NCBI RefSeq assembly: GCF_001514285.1
Contig: NZ_KQ949028.1
Coordinates: forward strand, 124,001-188,000
DNA: 64,000 bases
From: Streptomyces sp. DSM 15324
Lineage (GTDB): Bacteria > Actinomycetota > Actinomycetes > Streptomycetales > Streptomycetaceae
Reading direction: 5' to 3'
Under the pieces are notes generated by a model that ran no database searches, was not told the DNA's origin, and saw only the letters and a program-made list of their open reading frames with translations. Numbering within the stretch: position 1 is the stretch's first letter; the number at the start of each line of letters is the position of its first letter. Shown piece after piece: positions 24,000 through 32,168 of this stretch. A program made the position numbers and the translations under genes.

Positions 24000-24745
24000 T
24001 TGAGCCGGCAGACCCAACTGAACGAGGACACCCCCGCATTCGTGCCGCCGATCACTACCTTGCGGGAGTCGCCCTACCTCAGCGAGACCGGGAATCGGAT
24101 CCGCGACGAAGTCCAGGCCATGGTCCCGATGCTGCGGCGAAACGGCGCCCTCGGCGAAGAACTCGGCGAACTGGAACCGCAGACCTGAAAGCGATGAGCG
24201 ACCTGGACCTGTTCAAGATCACCATCCCGCCGGAGCTGGGCGGACACGCCTTGCGCGCCCTGGACATCGTCGAAATCATCACCGCGCTCGGCACCGGGGA
24301 CGGCTCCGCCGGCTGACTGGTGATCGTGGCCACCGCCTTGCGCAACTCCCTGGGATTCCCCGACCAGACGGTGGAGGAGGTGTTCAGCTCCCTGGACACC
24401 TGGGTCGGTCCGCTGATGTTCGGCGCCTCGGTGCTGTCCACCTCGGTGGGTTCGGCCCGCCGCGTGGACGGCGGGTTCGAAAATCCGATCCAGCGGTTCG
24501 CCCGGGACGCGCGGGTGCTGGCCACCCACGGCGCCCTCCGGCTGGACCCGATGGCAGAGATCAACGGCCGTGAGGTGTTGAGGCTCCCCCCGTTCCCGCT
24601 GATCGCAGCGATGCAGGAGGCGGGGGCTCCCGGCGGTCCGGGCGGGCCGGGGGGCTTCCCCGGCGGTTCCGCTGGTCCGGGCGGGCTGGGCTTCCCCGGT
24701 GGTCCGGGGGCTCCTGCTGGGCCTACGGATCCCGTGGGTCGGTAA
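24000..24745 (+). pseudogene. Broken duplicate of the acyl-CoA-dehydrogenase-fold monooxygenase
   Basis: A clear relic of a paralogue of the gene at 30710-32059. The start is TTG 24000 with GGAGGAAGAG upstream. It encodes RESPYLSETGNRIRDEVQAM, loses frame near 24180, and resumes as PPELGGHALRALDIVEIITALGTGDGSAG. It then has TGA at 24314, where the intact copy has Trp (GSAAW). It continues to SVGSARRVDGG, which is joined in frame to NPIQRFARDARVLATHGALRLDP, so about 224 internal residues present in the intact copy are deleted. The tail is a collagen-like Gly-Pro-Gly run. It cannot make an active enzyme. Confidence 0.88.
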
Positions 24746-25169
24746 CGCGTGACCGTGACGGGATCGCCGGCGGTGGAACCGCCGGCAGACGCCGTTGGGC
24801 CGAGGAAGGCCTGCGGCAGTTCCCCGGCGGGCCGGCCTTCCACAGCAGCCGGTTCCGTCGCCTGGCGACCGCCGGGCCGGTGCCGTCGCCGTCCTGACGT
24901 CGACCTGGCTCGACAGGTCCGGCGCGCTGCAGCAGCACCGACGTCCCCGCTCCTTCTCCTCGCGCGTCTGGCTCGACCGGCCCACCCCGGTCCGTTACCG
25001 ACACGACCATCGGCCTTCGCCGTCCGCCGTCCGCCAGGAGCACCGTGACTCCTCGTGCAGGACTGTGCGGTTCAGTGCAGTCGGGTCGAGGTCCTGGTCC
25101 CGGCGCCATCGGGCCGGTCTGCCGTTGTGGCAGGCTGGTGGGCTGGAGCCAGGAGAAGGAGCGATTGCT
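24746..25169. other. Gap of about 420 bases with a TetR-cluster operator
   Basis: No supported gene on either strand; the open frame running into the TetR gene is not protein-like. The only feature is a variant of the cluster operator at 25059-25079, described separately. The length suggests that a gene once lay here next to the broken monooxygenase. Confidence 0.5.
25059..25079. promoter_or_regulatory. TetR-cluster operator, site 2 (weaker match)
   Basis: AGGACTG-TGCGGTT-CAGTGCA matches 18 of the 21 positions of the cluster pattern and lies 91 bases before the TetR start at 25170. It probably allows autoregulation. Confidence 0.5.
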
Positions 25170-25889
25170 GTGCGCAAGGACCGGGCAAGGATTGCCACCA
25201 ACGGCACGCGGGACAAGAAGACACTGATCCTCGACGCGGCCGTGGAACTCTTCCTGGACGACGGCTTCGACCGGACGTCGATGGACGCCGTGGCTGAGCG
25301 AGCCGGCGTGTCGAAGACGACCGTCTACGCCCACTACGGCGACAAGGTGGGTCTGTTCCGGGCGGTGGTCGACCGCGGCGCGTCGACGTTGAACGTCGAC
25401 CTCGAGAACAAGCTGCACGGTGCCGACAACTCACCGGAGGAACGGCTCGCCCAGGTGCTGGTCGCCCTGCTGCGCGGGACGACGGCTCCCCCGATGATCG
25501 CTTACCTTCGCATCATGGTGGCCGAGACCACTCGGCGCCCCGAGCTGGCCCGGATCCTGCTGGGCAGCTCCGCCGTTCCCTACGCCGTCGAGGTCGTCGC
25601 CTCGATTCTGGCGGACGATGCCACCCTGCACGGGTACACGCTCGCGGACCCCACCGCGCACGCATCGTTGTTCATGCGCATGGGCGCCGCCTGCATGCAA
25701 CTCGATGCCATCACCGACGCCCGGTTCCATCCGTCACCGGATCTCCTGGAGAACCACGCGACCTGGGTCACGAAACTCTTCCTGCGTGGGCTGCGCCCTC
25801 GCCCCACCGACGACGAAGGCGAGCCTGCGGCCATGGAGCCTCCGGCCGGTTACTCCTACCCGTGGATGCCGGGCGCCGAACAGAACTAG
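25170..25889 (+). CDS. TetR/AcrR-family regulator (first of two related)
   Basis: A protein of 239 residues. The N-terminal HTH reads LILDAAVELFLDDGFDRTSMDAVAERAGVSKTTVYAHYGDKVGLFRAV. The ligand-binding part is all-helical, with a TetR_C-type segment (RIMVAETTRRPELARILL) and an extra C-terminal tail (PPAGYSYPWMPGAEQN). The start is GTG 25170, with AAGGAG about eight bases upstream. Its recognition helix, VSKTTVYAHYGDK, differs from that of the second TetR (27842) by one residue, so both should read the same operator. Ligand unknown; a pathway intermediate or aryl/acyl-CoA is plausible. Confidence 0.9.
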   Translation: MRKDRARIATNGTRDKKTLILDAAVELFLDDGFDRTSMDAVAERAGVSKTTVYAHYGDKVGLFRAVVDRGASTLNVDLENKLHGADNSPEERLAQVLVALLRGTTAPPMIAYLRIMVAETTRRPELARILLGSSAVPYAVEVVASILADDATLHGYTLADPTAHASLFMRMGAACMQLDAITDARFHPSPDLLENHATWVTKLFLRGLRPRPTDDEGEPAAMEPPAGYSYPWMPGAEQN

Positions 25890-27066
25890 GACCGCGACGG
25901 CGAGGCTGCACCGACTTGCCGGGACGATCGGCACGCCTCTCGCCCGTACTGGGGACGTTCGGTGTCGTCCAGACGACACCGAACGTCCCCAAGAGTGTCG
26001 GCCGCCGAAAGGTCCACGGACCTGGCGCACCCTCGTGGTCAGCGGCCCTAGCGCGTCGAACGGAGCGGCTGCGGCAGTTGGGCGATAGCCGAGTCGGGTC
26101 CGGAGGCAGAGCGGGTGGTGGGCCGGGGTGCCGGGGAGGAGCGGCCTTCGTGATGCCGCTCCAGTGCTCGGCGAGCAGCTTTCCCCGCACCCGATAGGCG
26201 TCATAGACGAAGTAGGGATACAGAGCGCCGCTGCCGTCCGGTTCCGGCTGGGGGAGGAGCCCGGCGGGCACCACGACATCCCCTTCGGCCAGGAGCAGTA
26301 CCGGAGGGTTGAGGGGCTCGGGAGGGGCCGGGACCGGGCCGCCAGGGAAGAGGCTGCGGACGAAGGCCTGGAGGCCCGACCGCCCTTCCGGGCAATGCGA
26401 GACGTGCTGGTGGTAGTCCTCGGCGACGAAGTCGATGACGGCATCCGCGTTCTGCGCATCGAACACGCAGCGGCAGAAGTCGAGCACCAGTCGCTTGTTC
26501 GCCTCGGGATCGTTGTCGGCGGCGGCGCCGATGGTGACCGCCCGGGACGGCGTCCCCGCCACTGGCGGTCGCGGCGGGGCCATCTTGTTGAGGGACGGCC
26601 AGCGCTCCGCGATCCGGCCGTCGTGGACGCGGTACGTCGTGAACGCGTAGTAGTCGAAGGCGGCGCCGGGAATATCCGGATCCGGCTGCGGCAGGTACTC
26701 GCAGGCGCAGACCAGGTCATCGCCGCCGACCACGAAGACGGGCTCGCGCGGCTCGGGTGGAGCGCCCTGCTCGCGCGCGAACTCCGCGCGCAGGTGCACC
26801 GCGAACGCCTCCGCGCCGTCAGGGAGGTCGGCGCCGTGCTGGACCAGCCCGGGTGCGACGTAGTCGGCCACCGCATTGGCGTTGCGGGCCGCGAAGACGT
26901 CGGCGAGGAAGCCGGTGATCAGCAGCTTGCTGGCGGTGGTCCGGTGGTCGGTTGCGGGGGTCCCGTGCGGCCTACCCTGGCGCGGCCGCCGGCGCCCTGG
27001 TGCCGTTGCGCGGCATCTGACGGCAGACCTCGCCTCGCCGCACGCGGCGCACCCCGCACCCCGCAC
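25768..27066 (-). CDS. Tandem SnoaL-like (NTF2-fold) protein with abnormal C-terminal extension
   Basis: Two SnoaL-like domains in tandem: ASKLLITGFLADVFAARNANAVADYV to AERWPSLNKMAPPRPP, and ANKRLVLDFCRCVFDAQNADAVIDFV to LAEHWSGITKAAPPRHP. Both end in the HDGRIAERW/RGKLLAEHW element of the fold. Sense ends near base 26105; the frame then stays open for about 115 codons, across the hairpin at 25951-25990 and into the 3' end of tetR on the other strand, so the original stop may be lost. The start is also uncertain: GTG 27066 lies in low-complexity GC-rich DNA. Related proteins are hydrolases, isomerases or cyclases; the role here is unknown. Confidence 0.65.
   Translation of the reverse strand: MRGAGCAACGEARSAVRCRATAPGRRRPRQGRPHGTPATDHRTTASKLLITGFLADVFAARNANAVADYVAPGLVQHGADLPDGAEAFAVHLRAEFAREQGAPPEPREPVFVVGGDDLVCACEYLPQPDPDIPGAAFDYYAFTTYRVHDGRIAERWPSLNKMAPPRPPVAGTPSRAVTIGAAADNDPEANKRLVLDFCRCVFDAQNADAVIDFVAEDYHQHVSHCPEGRSGLQAFVRSLFPGGPVPAPPEPLNPPVLLLAEGDVVVPAGLLPQPEPDGSGALYPYFVYDAYRVRGKLLAEHWSGITKAAPPRHPGPPPALPPDPTRLSPNCRSRSVRRARAADHEGAPGPWTFRRPTLLGTFGVVWTTPNVPSTGERRADRPGKSVQPRRRGPSSVRRPASTGRSNRPEAPWPQARLRRRWGEGAAHAGRVS
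25951..25990. terminator. Bidirectional hairpin terminator with 18-bp arms
   Basis: GGGGACGTTCGGTGTCGT, loop CCAG, ACGACACCGAACGTCCCC: a perfect 18-bp stem between the tetR stop (25889) and the end of the SnoaL-domain homology (about 26105) on the other strand. It should act in both directions. Confidence 0.8.
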
Positions 27067-27096
27067 GCCGCGCGGCGCACCCCGCGCACCGGAGTC

Positions 27097-27684
27097 TCAG
27101 GAGGTGCTCGACCCGGCGGTCACCAGGCCTGCCGTCGGCTCGTGACTCTCCAGCCGCCGGAAGCGGCTGCCGTGGAAGACCAGCGGCTCGGCCGGCCGGC
27201 TCCACAGGCGGTCGATCTCCAGCAGCGCGATGCAGTGGTCGCCGGCCGGCACTTCGGCGCGCAGGGTGCAGGAGTACCAGGTAACCGCGCCATGGAGGAA
27301 CACCGTGCCATCCTCGCCCGCCTCCCAGCCCACCTCGGTGAACCGGTCATTCTCCGGGCCTGCCAGCGCACTGCACACGGATCCCTGATCCTCGCCCAGC
27401 ACGCTGAGCCCAAGCCGCGGCAGATCCCGCAGCCGGGGCCAGGTCTTGGAGGACAGTTGCATGCACACCGACACCATGGGTGGCTCCAGGGACACGGAGG
27501 TGAACGAGCTCACCGCCATGCCGGTCGGCCCACCGTCCGTCAGGCCGCAAACGGCGATCACTCCGCTGGGGAAGCAACTGAACGCCTCCCGCAGGGTCCG
27601 GGCGTCCAGCGCGGCCGCGGGGTCGGGTCGCGGCCCGCGGTCCACGGCCCAGTGGGAAGCAGTCTGTTGGCTGCGCACGGTCAT
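27097..27684 (-). CDS. Flavin reductase of the HpaC/DIM6-NTAB FMN-binding family
   Basis: A protein of 195 residues with the split-barrel flavin reductase pattern: FPSGVIAVCG, GMAVSSFTSVSLEPPMVSVCMQLSSKTWPRL, GLSVLGEDQ, and HGAVTWYSCTLRAEVPAGDHCIALLEIDRL. It probably supplies reduced flavin to the two-component monooxygenase encoded at 30710-32059 (family knowledge: HpaC/HsaB-type partners). The start is ATG 27684 after GAAAGGA. It is divergent from the second TetR gene, with operator sites at 27754-27797 between them. The SnoaL-type gene follows 30 bases after its stop. Confidence 0.88.
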   Translation of the reverse strand: MTVRSQQTASHWAVDRGPRPDPAAALDARTLREAFSCFPSGVIAVCGLTDGGPTGMAVSSFTSVSLEPPMVSVCMQLSSKTWPRLRDLPRLGLSVLGEDQGSVCSALAGPENDRFTEVGWEAGEDGTVFLHGAVTWYSCTLRAEVPAGDHCIALLEIDRLWSRPAEPLVFHGSRFRRLESHEPTAGLVTAGSSTS

Positions 27685-27753
27685 CAGTCCTTTCGGAGCG
27701 GGACGGCGGTCGCGTCGGCGACCGGCGTCCGCGCTCACCGCAGTATCCAAGGC

Positions 27754-27797
27754 TGCACTGTACCGTTCAGTACAGTCAGACTGTACGGTAGAGTGCA
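27754..27797. promoter_or_regulatory. TetR-cluster operator, site 3 (tandem)
   Basis: TGCACTGTACCG-TTCAGTACA (27754-27774) matches the cluster pattern fully on the minus strand. An adjoining imperfect copy (27777-27797, ACTGTACGG core) makes the whole region a larger dyad, GCACTGTACCGT to ACGGTAGAGTGC. It lies between the divergent flavin reductase and TetR genes. Confidence 0.7.
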
Positions 27798-27841
27798 GCT
27801 TGTGGTCAACCGGTAAGGCCAGGGCGGTGACGAGGAGCGAG

Positions 27842-28543
27842 ATGGCCGAGTATGGACACCTCCGGAAGCGCGCGCCTCGAGGCAAGCGGGAGTCCGTGCT
27901 CGATGCGGCCGTCGAACTCTTCCTGTCCGGCGGTTTCGACCGGACCTCGATGGACGCCGTGGCGGCCCACGCCGGCGTCTCGAAGACCACCGTCTATGCC
28001 CACTTCGGTGACAAGCTGGAACTCTTCCGCGCCGTGACCGAGCGCTCCGGCACCGCTTTGGACCTGGCGCTCGACGAGGCCGCCCTCGCCTCCGACGGCG
28101 ATCCCGAGGACCGACTGACCCACGTCGTCCTCAAGGTGTTGCAGGCGACGAGTTCCCCGCAGTTCCTCGCCTTCCTCCGGGTGATGATGGCCGAGTCGAA
28201 CCGGCACCCGGAGCTGATCGAGACCATGCGCACCCTGGGCGTGCCGCACGTCGTCGACGTGGTGGCCGCGACCCTGCGCGAGGACGCCGTCCGGCACGGG
28301 TACCACCTGCCCGACCCCGAGTCATACGCCGGGCTGTTCATCCGCATGGCGGCGGCCGGAGTCCAGATGGACGCGCTGATCGCGCTGGGCCAGGAACTCG
28401 ACCACGCCTTCCTGGAAGGGCTGGCCCGCTGGACGGCGGCCGTCTTCCTGCGCGCCCTGCGCAACCGGGATGCCGGCGAACTGCCGAAGGTTCCCGATGG
28501 CGCCGGGGACGTCCTCTCCTGGGCGCCGCCCAGGAGACGCTGA
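27842..28543 (+). CDS. TetR/AcrR-family regulator (second of two related)
   Basis: A protein of 233 residues: VLDAAVELFLSGGFDRTSMDAVAAHAGVSKTTVYAHFGDKLELFRAV forms the HTH, followed by a helical ligand domain (FLRVMMAESNRHPELIETMR) clearly homologous to the protein at 25170-25889. The start is ATG 27842 with GAGGAGCG upstream. The divergent gene is the flavin reductase, and the tandem operator lies 45 bases upstream. Two near-identical recognition helices in one cluster suggest a duplicated regulator with shared DNA sites and perhaps different ligands. Confidence 0.9.
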   Translation: MAEYGHLRKRAPRGKRESVLDAAVELFLSGGFDRTSMDAVAAHAGVSKTTVYAHFGDKLELFRAVTERSGTALDLALDEAALASDGDPEDRLTHVVLKVLQATSSPQFLAFLRVMMAESNRHPELIETMRTLGVPHVVDVVAATLREDAVRHGYHLPDPESYAGLFIRMAAAGVQMDALIALGQELDHAFLEGLARWTAAVFLRALRNRDAGELPKVPDGAGDVLSWAPPRRR

Positions 28544-28746
28544 CCGCGTTCGGAGGTCGGCGGCGGCCGCTGGGAAGTCGCCGTGAACTGTGCAATTCCC
28601 TTGACCGGCTTCATATGTACCGCACCGTCAGTGCAGAGTGGACCACCCCGCTCGGTGCCGCCGCGCAAAGCCCTTCTGTGCATCTCACCGACTCCGGACC
28701 GAATGGCGGGCGTGCGTCATCCCCCCTCGCGTGCGGAAGGACGACG

Positions 28747-29031
28747 ATGTCACTGAACCCTCATACCGACGTCACGGCACTCGACCTGCCGGCACCCACC
28801 GATACTCACTTGTGTGTCCTCGCTGTTGGCGCAGCGGGAAGACACCCGGTGGTCCCGGGACACCTCAGCCGGTCGCTCATTGATCGGCGCTCATTGGCGC
28901 ATAGCCCTGTAGTCAGTCGGGGGTGTCCTGGGCCGCCGGGCCTCGCAGAACTCACAGTGGACCTCGAAGGTCGAGCGGTCGTGGCGATGGCCCGGCGAGG
29001 ACCAGGGGTGCGCCGGAACCCTTTCATCTGA
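28747..29031 (+). CDS. Weak ORF, possibly the 5' end of a lost gene
   Basis: ATG 28747 has a good ribosome-binding site (GGAAGGACGAC) and opens with MSLNPHTDVTALDLPAPTD, which looks like a real N-terminus. The later codons become Arg/Pro/Gly-rich and lose bias, ending at 29031. I do not recognise it; a truncated gene is the best guess. The rest of the 28544-29159 gap shows nothing else that I can support. Confidence 0.25.
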   Translation: MSLNPHTDVTALDLPAPTDTHLCVLAVGAAGRHPVVPGHLSRSLIDRRSLAHSPVVSRGCPGPPGLAELTVDLEGRAVVAMARRGPGVRRNPFI

Positions 29032-29159
29032 TCACCCGATGACCGGCTCCGACATGAGGATGGTGCACCAATGAGTACGAAGGACGGGCTGTCCCTGGCC
29101 GTCCACGACCGCGGCATGACCAGGGTCACCGCCGCTCGCGCCCCCTTCGACGACGACGC

Positions 29160-29395
29160 CCGCCGGGGCCGGACCCACCCCCGAGGACACGATCCGCCAG
29201 GCGGTCGCCCTGGTGCTCGAATCGTTCGCCCGCAACGCCGCCCTCCTGCGGTCCGTCATCCTGCTGCCCGGCGCCCGCCCGGAGATCCTGCGCCGCGGCT
29301 CCGAACATGCGGCGCCAGCTGCAGGCCCTGTTCGAGCAACTCGCCACCACCGTCGCGCCCATGCAGATCGGCTGTCTCGGAGCCGGTCCTCGAGC
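29160..29395 (+). pseudogene. C-terminal remnant of a third TetR-family regulator
   Basis: One frame gives PEDTIRQAVALVLESFARNAALLRSVILLPGARPEILRRGSEH; near base 29305 the sense passes to another frame as MRRQLQALFEQLATTVAPMQIG. Together they resemble the ligand-binding helices of TetR/AcrR proteins. The HTH part is absent and a frameshift is present, so it is debris. It shows that this stretch once held another regulator. Confidence 0.6.
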
Positions 29396-29502
29396 TGAGG
29401 TGGAGGGAGGTCCTGGCGCCTCACCCGGACATGCCTGTTGCCCGCGACGGGGGGCGGCGCGGGCAACAGGAGATTCAGTGGTCAGTCTTGGTCAGTGTTG
29501 GG

Positions 29503-30186
29503 TCAGAACTTGTTGGCGGGCATGCTGTCCGCGCCCAGGGCACCGGGGGCCGGGGTGGATCCGGGCCGGATGATCGGCGGGCCGGGCAGCGGCGACGGGG
29601 GCGGCGGCCCCATCCGCAGCGGACGGAGCGCTTCGGCCCAGCGGGCGAGTTCGGTCAGCATGGGCGGGACGGCGCCGGCGACCGGCGGGGGCGGGGTGAA
29701 CACCCCGTCCTGGACGTATTGCATCACCATGGGGATGGCGACCCCTTCCGGGATCGGCATCATGCGCACGCTGGTGACGACCTGCTTCATCACCTGCACC
29801 GAGCGCAGGCCGCCGGCCACTCCGCCGTAGCTGACGAAGGCGACGGGCGCGTACAGCCACTCATCGTGCAGGTAGTCCACGGCGTTCAGCAGGCTGACGG
29901 ACGGCCCGTGGTTGTATTCCGGGGTCACGAAGACGAAAGCGTCCGCCTCCTTGATTTTCGCGCTCCAGCGGCGGCTGTGCTCGTGTTCGTAACGGCTCAT
30001 CCGAGGATGGCCGGGTTCGTCGAGCACGGGCAGCGCGTAGTCCATGATGTCGACCAGCTCCACCTCGAAGCCGCCGTGCTTCTCGGCCGCCTCCACCGTC
30101 CAGTCGGCGACCGGCAGGCCGAGCCGGCCCGGCCGCGTGCTGCCCACGATGATCTGGAGTTTCAGGACGCCGTCCGCGCCGCTCAC
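29503..30186 (-). CDS. NAD(P)H-dependent FMN reductase (flavodoxin fold)
   Basis: A protein of 227 residues. GSTRPGR near the N-terminus is the FMN phosphate loop, and VFVTPEYNHGPSVSLLNAVDYL is the second flavin motif of the NADPH-dependent FMN reductase family (SsuE/ArsH/YieF-like). A Pro-rich tail of about 40 residues (MGPPPPSPLPGPP, then STPAPGALG) extends the usual fold. The start overlaps the SnoaL gene upstream by four bases (30183-30186). As last gene of the monooxygenase operon it is a second candidate supplier of reduced flavin, or a quinone reductase for pathway intermediates. Confidence 0.88.
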   Translation of the reverse strand: MSGADGVLKLQIIVGSTRPGRLGLPVADWTVEAAEKHGGFEVELVDIMDYALPVLDEPGHPRMSRYEHEHSRRWSAKIKEADAFVFVTPEYNHGPSVSLLNAVDYLHDEWLYAPVAFVSYGGVAGGLRSVQVMKQVVTSVRMMPIPEGVAIPMVMQYVQDGVFTPPPPVAGAVPPMLTELARWAEALRPLRMGPPPPSPLPGPPIIRPGSTPAPGALGADSMPANKF

Positions 30187-30698
30187 ATCGGCTCCTCTCG
30201 GGGTACGCGCTTCTGGTAAGCGCTCCAGTGCTCCGACAACTGGCCGTTCTTGGTGCGGAACAGGGTGAGGATGTTCCGGTCATAGGTGGCACCCGGGATC
30301 ACCGGGTCCGGGTTGGGCCGGCGCATCATCCCGCAGGCGAGGTCTCCCTCGACGACGACGCTGACCACCGGAGGCGGCGTTCCGCCGTTCAGCGGCACGT
30401 GCCGGAAGAACTCGATCAGGAGGTCACGCCCGTGGCCGGGAGCGTTCGGGTCGTGCTGGACATAGTCCCGCACGACGTACTTCTCCATGACCTCACTGAT
30501 GTTCTTCTCGATGGTCCGGTCGCGCACCAGCCCCGCCAGGTCGGCTTCGAAGCCGATGACGAGCCGTTTGATCGCCTCGACGTCCGGGTCGGTAGACGCC
30601 GCGACCGCATCCTTGTAGTCGGGCTGGTCCAACCGGGTCCGGTACAGCTCGGGATCGTGGATCGTCGCGACACCGTCCACCACGCTGAAATCGCTCAT
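30183..30698 (-). CDS. SnoaL-like (NTF2-fold) protein
   Basis: A protein of 171 residues. An N-terminal extension (MSDFSVVDGVATIHDPELYRTRL) precedes the SnoaL-like core: MEKYVVRDYVQHDPNAPGHGRDLLIEFFRHV, VVVEGDLACGMMRRPNPDPVIPGATYDRNILTLFRTKNGQLSEHWSAYQKRVP. The second half closely matches each domain of the tandem protein at 25768-27066. The start is ATG 30698 with GGAG upstream. It lies between the monooxygenase and the FMN reductase in one operon. A hydrolytic or isomerising step on a ring-hydroxylated product is possible, but no reaction can be assigned. Confidence 0.82.
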   Translation of the reverse strand: MSDFSVVDGVATIHDPELYRTRLDQPDYKDAVAASTDPDVEAIKRLVIGFEADLAGLVRDRTIEKNISEVMEKYVVRDYVQHDPNAPGHGRDLLIEFFRHVPLNGGTPPPVVSVVVEGDLACGMMRRPNPDPVIPGATYDRNILTLFRTKNGQLSEHWSAYQKRVPREEPM

Positions 30699-30709
30699 CG
30701 CACGAACTC

Positions 30710-32059
30710 CTACGCGGGGGCGGGCGCGTTCCCGGGGGCGGGCGTGCCGCGCTGCGGGACGGCGGCGCCGATCATGGGGAAGGGCGCGATCCCCAGCAGC
30801 CGCCTGCCGTTCTGCTCGGCGAGCGGGTCCACCCGGATCGCGCCGTGCGAGGTGACCACCCGCGCGTCCCGGACGAACCGCTGGATCGGGTTGGACAGCG
30901 AGATGGTCGAGGACCCGAGCGTCTTCTGGAGCAGGTTGATCGCGTCCTCGCAGAGGTTCGCCGAGTACGCCAGCGCGAGGCTGATCTCGGACTCCTCGGC
31001 GTCGCTGAACTCGAGCCCGGCCTCGGTGCGGGCGTCGACCTGGTCGGCGTACCGCTCGATCGTCGAACCGGCGAGCACGATCATCGCCAGGGCACGCCCG
31101 GCGGCCACCTGTGCCGACGCCATCTCGGACACCGTCGGATACGGCAGGGTGAACGGCTTGCTCTTGCGCGCCTGTTCCGCGAAACACGCCAACGCACCAC
31201 GCGCCATACCCAGATTGATCGAGGTCTTGGTCAGCACCACCGTCGTCAGAAACCCCCGCATGCTCTGCCGGAACGCGCCGCCGTAGCGGCGCCGGAGCTC
31301 GTCCAGCCGAGGCGGGAACTCGCCGACGTCGAGGAAGCGGTAGTCGGGGACGAAGACCTCCTGCTCGACCTGCAAGCTGTTGCTCGCCGTTGCGGACATG
31401 CCCATCACGTGCCAGTCGTCGAGGATCTCGAACTGCTCCCGTTCCAGCACCACCACACCACGGCCGGTGCCGCCGCCCACCGCCGGGTCGAAAGCGACCC
31501 CGACCATCGCCCAGCGGGCGTGCTTGGAGCCGCTGCCGAACGGCCACGGGCCGCGGACCATCCAGCCGCCATCGACCTTGCGGGCGTCCCCGACCTTCGT
31601 GGCGAACACCGAGGCACCGACCATGGCCGGCCCCACCCAGCCTTCGACGTCCTTGCGGATCTCCTCGACCAGCCGCGGCTCGAGCGCGAGAAAATGCCGC
31701 AGCCCGACCCCGACGAAGGCACTCCAGGCGGCCGAGCCGTCCCCTTCGCCCAGGGCCGCGACGACCTCGACCAGATCCCGGGCGCCGAGGGCAGTACCGC
31801 CCCATTCGACCGGCATCGTCATCCGGTAGATGCCGGCCTCGTCGAGGGCCTTCAGCACGTCGGGAGTCAACGCCCCGATCCGCTCGCCCTCGCGTGCCTG
31901 CTCCCGGATCAGCGGCTGCAGTTCCCTGATGCGATCGCGCACCGCGCGCCCGGCGTCGGTGAGCCACGGCGACTCCACAGCCCCGACATCCTCGACCGGG
32001 CCCGGCGGAGGCATCGACGGAGGCATCGGCGGCTCCCTGCGGGCAGTGGATTGAGACAT
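30710..32059 (-). CDS. Acyl-CoA-dehydrogenase-fold flavin monooxygenase (group D, HsaA/HpaB type)
   Basis: A protein of 449 residues with acyl-CoA dehydrogenase N-, middle and C-domains: LKALDEAGIYRMTMPVEWGG, ALGEGDGSAAWSAFVG, DGGWMVRGPWPFGSGSKHARWAMVG, and late TISLSNPIQRFVRDARVVTSHGAIRVDPLAEQNGRRLLG. The last segment is typical of two-component flavin-dependent hydroxylases (HsaA-like) rather than true acyl-CoA dehydrogenases. Partner flavin reductases lie at 29503 and 27097. The start is ATG 32059 after AAGGAGAG, with a full operator match at 32095-32115. Probable role: hydroxylation of a phenolic ring before extradiol cleavage. Confidence 0.85.
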   Translation of the reverse strand: MSQSTARREPPMPPSMPPPGPVEDVGAVESPWLTDAGRAVRDRIRELQPLIREQAREGERIGALTPDVLKALDEAGIYRMTMPVEWGGTALGARDLVEVVAALGEGDGSAAWSAFVGVGLRHFLALEPRLVEEIRKDVEGWVGPAMVGASVFATKVGDARKVDGGWMVRGPWPFGSGSKHARWAMVGVAFDPAVGGGTGRGVVVLEREQFEILDDWHVMGMSATASNSLQVEQEVFVPDYRFLDVGEFPPRLDELRRRYGGAFRQSMRGFLTTVVLTKTSINLGMARGALACFAEQARKSKPFTLPYPTVSEMASAQVAAGRALAMIVLAGSTIERYADQVDARTEAGLEFSDAEESEISLALAYSANLCEDAINLLQKTLGSSTISLSNPIQRFVRDARVVTSHGAIRVDPLAEQNGRRLLGIAPFPMIGAAVPQRGTPAPGNAPAPA

Positions 32060-32094
32060 GGACTCTCCTTGCCTAGCGAGACAGCGGACTTGGG

Positions 32095-32115
32095 TGAACT
32101 GTACGGGTCAGTACA
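32095..32115. promoter_or_regulatory. TetR-cluster operator, site 4 (monooxygenase operon)
   Basis: TGAACTGTACGG-GTCAGTACA fits the 21-bp pattern at every fixed position. The inner dyad is ACTGTAC-GGGTCA-GTACAGT (32098-32117). It lies 36 bases before the monooxygenase start. Confidence 0.75.
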
Positions 32116-32168
32116 GTGTGACTGTCAAGGCGGCTGCCCCATTCACGGAGGCTTGCTCGCGCTAATGA

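Noticed and set aside
28616..28635. TGTACCG-CACCGT-CAGTGCA as a sixth TetR-cluster operator
   Set aside because: It is one base shorter than the pattern and mismatches the central ACGG; no clear gene follows, so I do not count it.
30228..31286. Plus-strand frame of 352 codons opposite the SnoaL and monooxygenase genes
   Set aside because: It is antisense to well-supported genes, with composition typical of shadow frames.
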